This document shows, piece after piece, positions 61,743 to 64,000 of a DNA stretch of 64,000 nt. Origin of the DNA: UBA6623 sp965238125 (GTDB taxonomy: Bacteria; Acidobacteriota; Terriglobia; Bryobacterales; UBA6623); the NCBI GenBank assembly GCA_965238125.1, contig OZ250179.1:1488001-1552000 (forward strand), in the 5' to 3' direction. Position 1 is the stretch's first letter. Each line of letters opens with the position of its first letter. Under the pieces are notes generated by a model that saw only the letters and a program-made list of their open reading frames with translations, was not told where the DNA came from and made no database searches. Position numbers and translations under genes: made by a program.

Positions 61743-63083
61743 ATGTCACAGAACAATTCCAGCCCCGCCGCCGGGTTCCCCCAGTTTTCCCTGGGGCCCC
61801 TGGTGCAGCGAGGCATTGCCGAGGCCGGTTTTTCCGAGCCTTGGCCGATTCAAACAGAAACGATCCCGGCGGCGCTGGCCGGCTCCGATATTCTCGGGTT
61901 GGCGCAGACCGGAACGGGCAAAACGGCGGCCTTCGCGCTGCCGATTATCGAGCGTTTGCTCGCCGAGCGGCGGCCGGGTCCGCGCGCTCTCATCCTGGCT
62001 CCCACTCGGGAGCTGGCGATGCAAATTCACAGCGATTTCGAAAAGCTGGCGAAGTTTACCCGGCTCAAGGCCATCACGGTCTTTGGAGGCGTCTCGGAGC
62101 GCCCGCAAGTGCGCGCCCTGCGCGATCAACCGGATATCGTCATTGCCTGTCCCGGGCGGCTGCTCGACCTACTCCAGCAGGGCAAGGCGATGTTGGCGCA
62201 GATCAAGATCCTTGTTCTCGATGAAGCCGATCAGATGTTCGATATGGGCTTCCTGCCCGACATCCAGAGCATCCTGGCGAGACTGCCGGACAGACGCCAG
62301 AATCTTTTGTGGGCGGCTACGATGCCGGACGAAATTCGGGTGCTGGCCAATCGGATCTTGGACTCCCCACATGTCGTTGAACTGGCGCACTCCAGGCCCG
62401 CCTCCACGGTCGATCACGCGGTGTATCGCATCCCGGCGGATCGCAAGATCGATCTGCTCAAGCACCTGCTCGAGAGCGACGAGTTCACCTCCGGTATCGT
62501 TTTTCTGCGAACCAAGCATCGTGCTCGGCGATTAGGTCTGCAACTGAGCAGGATGGGCCATAATGCCGTTGCACTCCAGGGAAACATGTCCCAGTCGCAA
62601 CGCGACAACGCCATGGCCGGCTTTCGAGAAGGACGTTTCGATATTCTCGTGGCGACCGATCTTGCGTCGCGCGGTATTGATGTTGCCGGCGTGTCGCACG
62701 TGATTAATTTCGACGTGCCGACGACGCCCGAGGCCTACACCCACCGCATCGGGCGGACCGGTCGCGCCGAGCGCAGCGGCAAGGCCTACACGTTCGTGTC
62801 GCGGGAGGACGCCGGCGCGGTGCGCGCCATCGAGCGCAGCTTGGGCTCGACGATCACGCAAGTGCGGGCACCCGAGTTCGAGACGGAAGCGGGACCCTCC
62901 GAGGAGCGGCGGCGGCCGTCTTCGCGCGGCCGGCGGCCCGGCGGCGGCTATGCGCAGGGCTCCGGAAACGGCGAAAGGCCTCGTGGACCGCGCGTTACCC
63001 GCGGCGGCAAGGGCCCGAACTCGGGCGCCAATTCCGGCGGCCGAGGCGGGGCAGGTCGCGGCAGGTCGCGGCGATCTTCCTGA
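61743..63083 (+). CDS. DEAD-box RNA helicase
   Basis: 446 residues from ATG 61743. All motifs: Q motif AGFSEPWPIQTETIPAALAG, AQTGTGKT (I), APTRELAMQ (Ia), VIACPGRLLDLL (Ib), LDEADQMFDMGF (II), WAATMPDE in place of SAT (III), GIVFLRTKHRARRLGLQL (IV), DILVATDLASRGIDVAGVSH (V), YTHRIGRTGRAERSGKA (VI). The C-terminal 75 residues are Arg/Gly-rich (RGRRPGGGYAQGSGNGERPR), an RNA-binding tail as in RhlE/CsdA-type proteins. Likely role in ribosome assembly or RNA turnover. Confidence 0.93.
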   Translation: MSQNNSSPAAGFPQFSLGPLVQRGIAEAGFSEPWPIQTETIPAALAGSDILGLAQTGTGKTAAFALPIIERLLAERRPGPRALILAPTRELAMQIHSDFEKLAKFTRLKAITVFGGVSERPQVRALRDQPDIVIACPGRLLDLLQQGKAMLAQIKILVLDEADQMFDMGFLPDIQSILARLPDRRQNLLWAATMPDEIRVLANRILDSPHVVELAHSRPASTVDHAVYRIPADRKIDLLKHLLESDEFTSGIVFLRTKHRARRLGLQLSRMGHNAVALQGNMSQSQRDNAMAGFREGRFDILVATDLASRGIDVAGVSHVINFDVPTTPEAYTHRIGRTGRAERSGKAYTFVSREDAGAVRAIERSLGSTITQVRAPEFETEAGPSEERRRPSSRGRRPGGGYAQGSGNGERPRGPRVTRGGKGPNSGANSGGRGGAGRGRSRRSS

Positions 63084-63402
63084 ACGCTTTCGGCGTCGAG
63101 GTCGACCGGCTGGTTGGCCTCGTCAATCCCGGATCACAGCCGCCGGGCACGGAAAGAGGTTGTGGAGGCATTAGCCCGCTTTTCTCATCGCGTGGCGGGG
63201 CAAAGTGCATGAGAGGCCCGTCAATACGAGGCGCGCGCCGCTTGACGAGCGGAGGCGTACTTGAACAGTACGGTGAGCACGGCGAGCAAGAGCAACGAAG
63301 TAATGGCGGGCCTATCGTGTGCTTTGCTCGTCAGGCGGTGAGAAATGCGGGTTAGCGACAACGCCGGAATGTCGAGTGATCGGAGATCCTCCTTAGGGCA
63401 AC
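63084..63402. other. Intergenic region without supported gene
   Basis: About 320 bases between the helicase and GNAT genes, which converge. The minus strand can be read as a short hydrophobic peptide (PAITSLLLLAVLTVLFKYAS, 63240-63310), but there is no start codon with a ribosome site. Confidence 0.4.
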
Positions 63403-63936
63403 TCAAAGCGAAAGATTTAGAAAAACGGCGTCGGGCGTCGGATTTGTGGAATACGGAGAAACCTCCGAAAATCCGACTTGTTTGTAGAGTCCGAGGGCCG
63501 ACTTCGTGGATTCCAGGGTGTCCCCGTACATCTGGCGGTACCCCTCGGCGCGCGCTTCTCGGACCAGCCGGCTGAGCAGGGCTTGTCCGATGCCGCTCCC
63601 TCGATATTTCGGGTGAACATAGAGCCGCTTGGCTTCGCAGGAACGTCCAACCAGGGGCCGCAAAGCCGCCGTGCCGGCCGGCTTGCCGTGGATGAAGGCA
63701 AGCAACAGACGGCCTCTCGGCGGAGCGTAGACTCCCGGAAGGGACTTGCACTCTTGCGCGAAACCTTGAAAGTCGGCCCGAAGCCCCAGGAAATCCCAGT
63801 ACTCGCTCCAGAGATTTCTTATGACCTCAATCTCTCCGGGGGAGGCCGCGATGATGTCGGCTTCAAGGCCGTTCGGCATTTCGATTGAGCGTACCATCCC
63901 GGGTGGCAACCGCAATGTGCAGCTGTGAATCGGCAT
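63403..63936 (-). CDS. GNAT-family N-acetyltransferase
   Basis: 177 residues. The acetyl-CoA site is clear: CEAKRLYVHPKYRGSGIGQA (motif A, RxxGxG/A type RGSGIG), LLSRLVREARAEGYRQMYGD, and TLESTKSALGLYKQVGFSEV (motif B). The N-terminal part FLGLRADFQGFAQECKSLPG, RGRLLLAFIHGKPAGTAALR fits the family. The substrate is unknown. ATG 63936 is the longest start; ATG 63897 is also possible. Confidence 0.88.
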   Translation of the reverse strand: MPIHSCTLRLPPGMVRSIEMPNGLEADIIAASPGEIEVIRNLWSEYWDFLGLRADFQGFAQECKSLPGVYAPPRGRLLLAFIHGKPAGTAALRPLVGRSCEAKRLYVHPKYRGSGIGQALLSRLVREARAEGYRQMYGDTLESTKSALGLYKQVGFSEVSPYSTNPTPDAVFLNLSL

Positions 63937-64000
63937 CGGAATCGATTTGGCGCGTCACTTTCGTTCGGCCTCTGATTCCGCAGTGGACGCTTTCGGGATG

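Noticed and set aside
1..64000. CRISPR array
   Set aside because: I found no regularly spaced direct repeats of 23-47 bases and no cas genes; the RecB/Cas4-like motif at the end of the 13784-16504 protein belongs to a helicase fusion.

Overview
The window is a high-G+C Gram-negative bacterial chromosome segment. Core genes include zwf-opcA, smpB, a secretin with two pseudopilins, a RodZ-like protein, a VKOR-DsbA fusion and a DEAD-box helicase. The TPR-secretin-cohesin protein followed by pseudopilins, and a fragment resembling the Solibacter-type TIGR03437 C-terminal domain, make an Acidobacteriota-like host my best guess. This is inference only; no rRNA gene is present.

Layout. 1-7470 carries metabolic genes plus a GT39-type mannosyltransferase gene split by a 2.6-kb insert (an IS1380 copy, fragments of other genes and a piece of uvrB). 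7523-10304 looks like a decayed integrated plasmid: a 3' half of tRNA-Arg(CCG), a nuclease, two small genes with folded leaders, iteron-like repeats and a truncated RepA. It is cut by an ISNCY relic and followed by an IS3 element with a 3-bp target duplication. 13516-36866 is a defence island of visibly lower G+C in several stretches. It holds a restriction-modification-like operon (C protein, UvrD/RecB-type helicase-nuclease, candidate PD-(D/E)XK nuclease, DNA methyltransferase), a second SF1 helicase, an IS630-bounded segment with AbiJ and a nuclease-like gene, a RloC/PrrC-like ATPase with zinc hook, a DGQHR-domain gene with an in-frame stop, and an IS1-type transposon carrying an XRE-ImmA/IrrE gene set. 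36927-57664 returns to core genes, broken only by an IS110 element. 57693-61491 is again accessory (IS1380, prophage scraps, toxin-antitoxin genes). 61743-63936 is core.

Three candidate systems stand out. First, the 13516-19333 operon sits behind an operator with the central half-sites of known restriction-modification controller (C) proteins; its nuclease and methyltransferase genes are joined by a large helicase-nuclease, which is not a standard arrangement. Second, 33704-36866 has matching terminal inverted repeats around an IS1-type transposase plus three cargo genes, and the same 16-bp palindrome lies in the transposase promoter and upstream of the cargo. Third, 23294-27642 has IS630-type ends around defence cargo.

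Many otherwise good genes carry a single-base frameshift or stop (polysaccharide deacetylase, S41 peptidase, ATPase N-terminus, IS3 orfB, integrase, DGQHR gene). These may be true decay or indel errors in the assembly. Four IS1380 copies mark most rearrangement boundaries.
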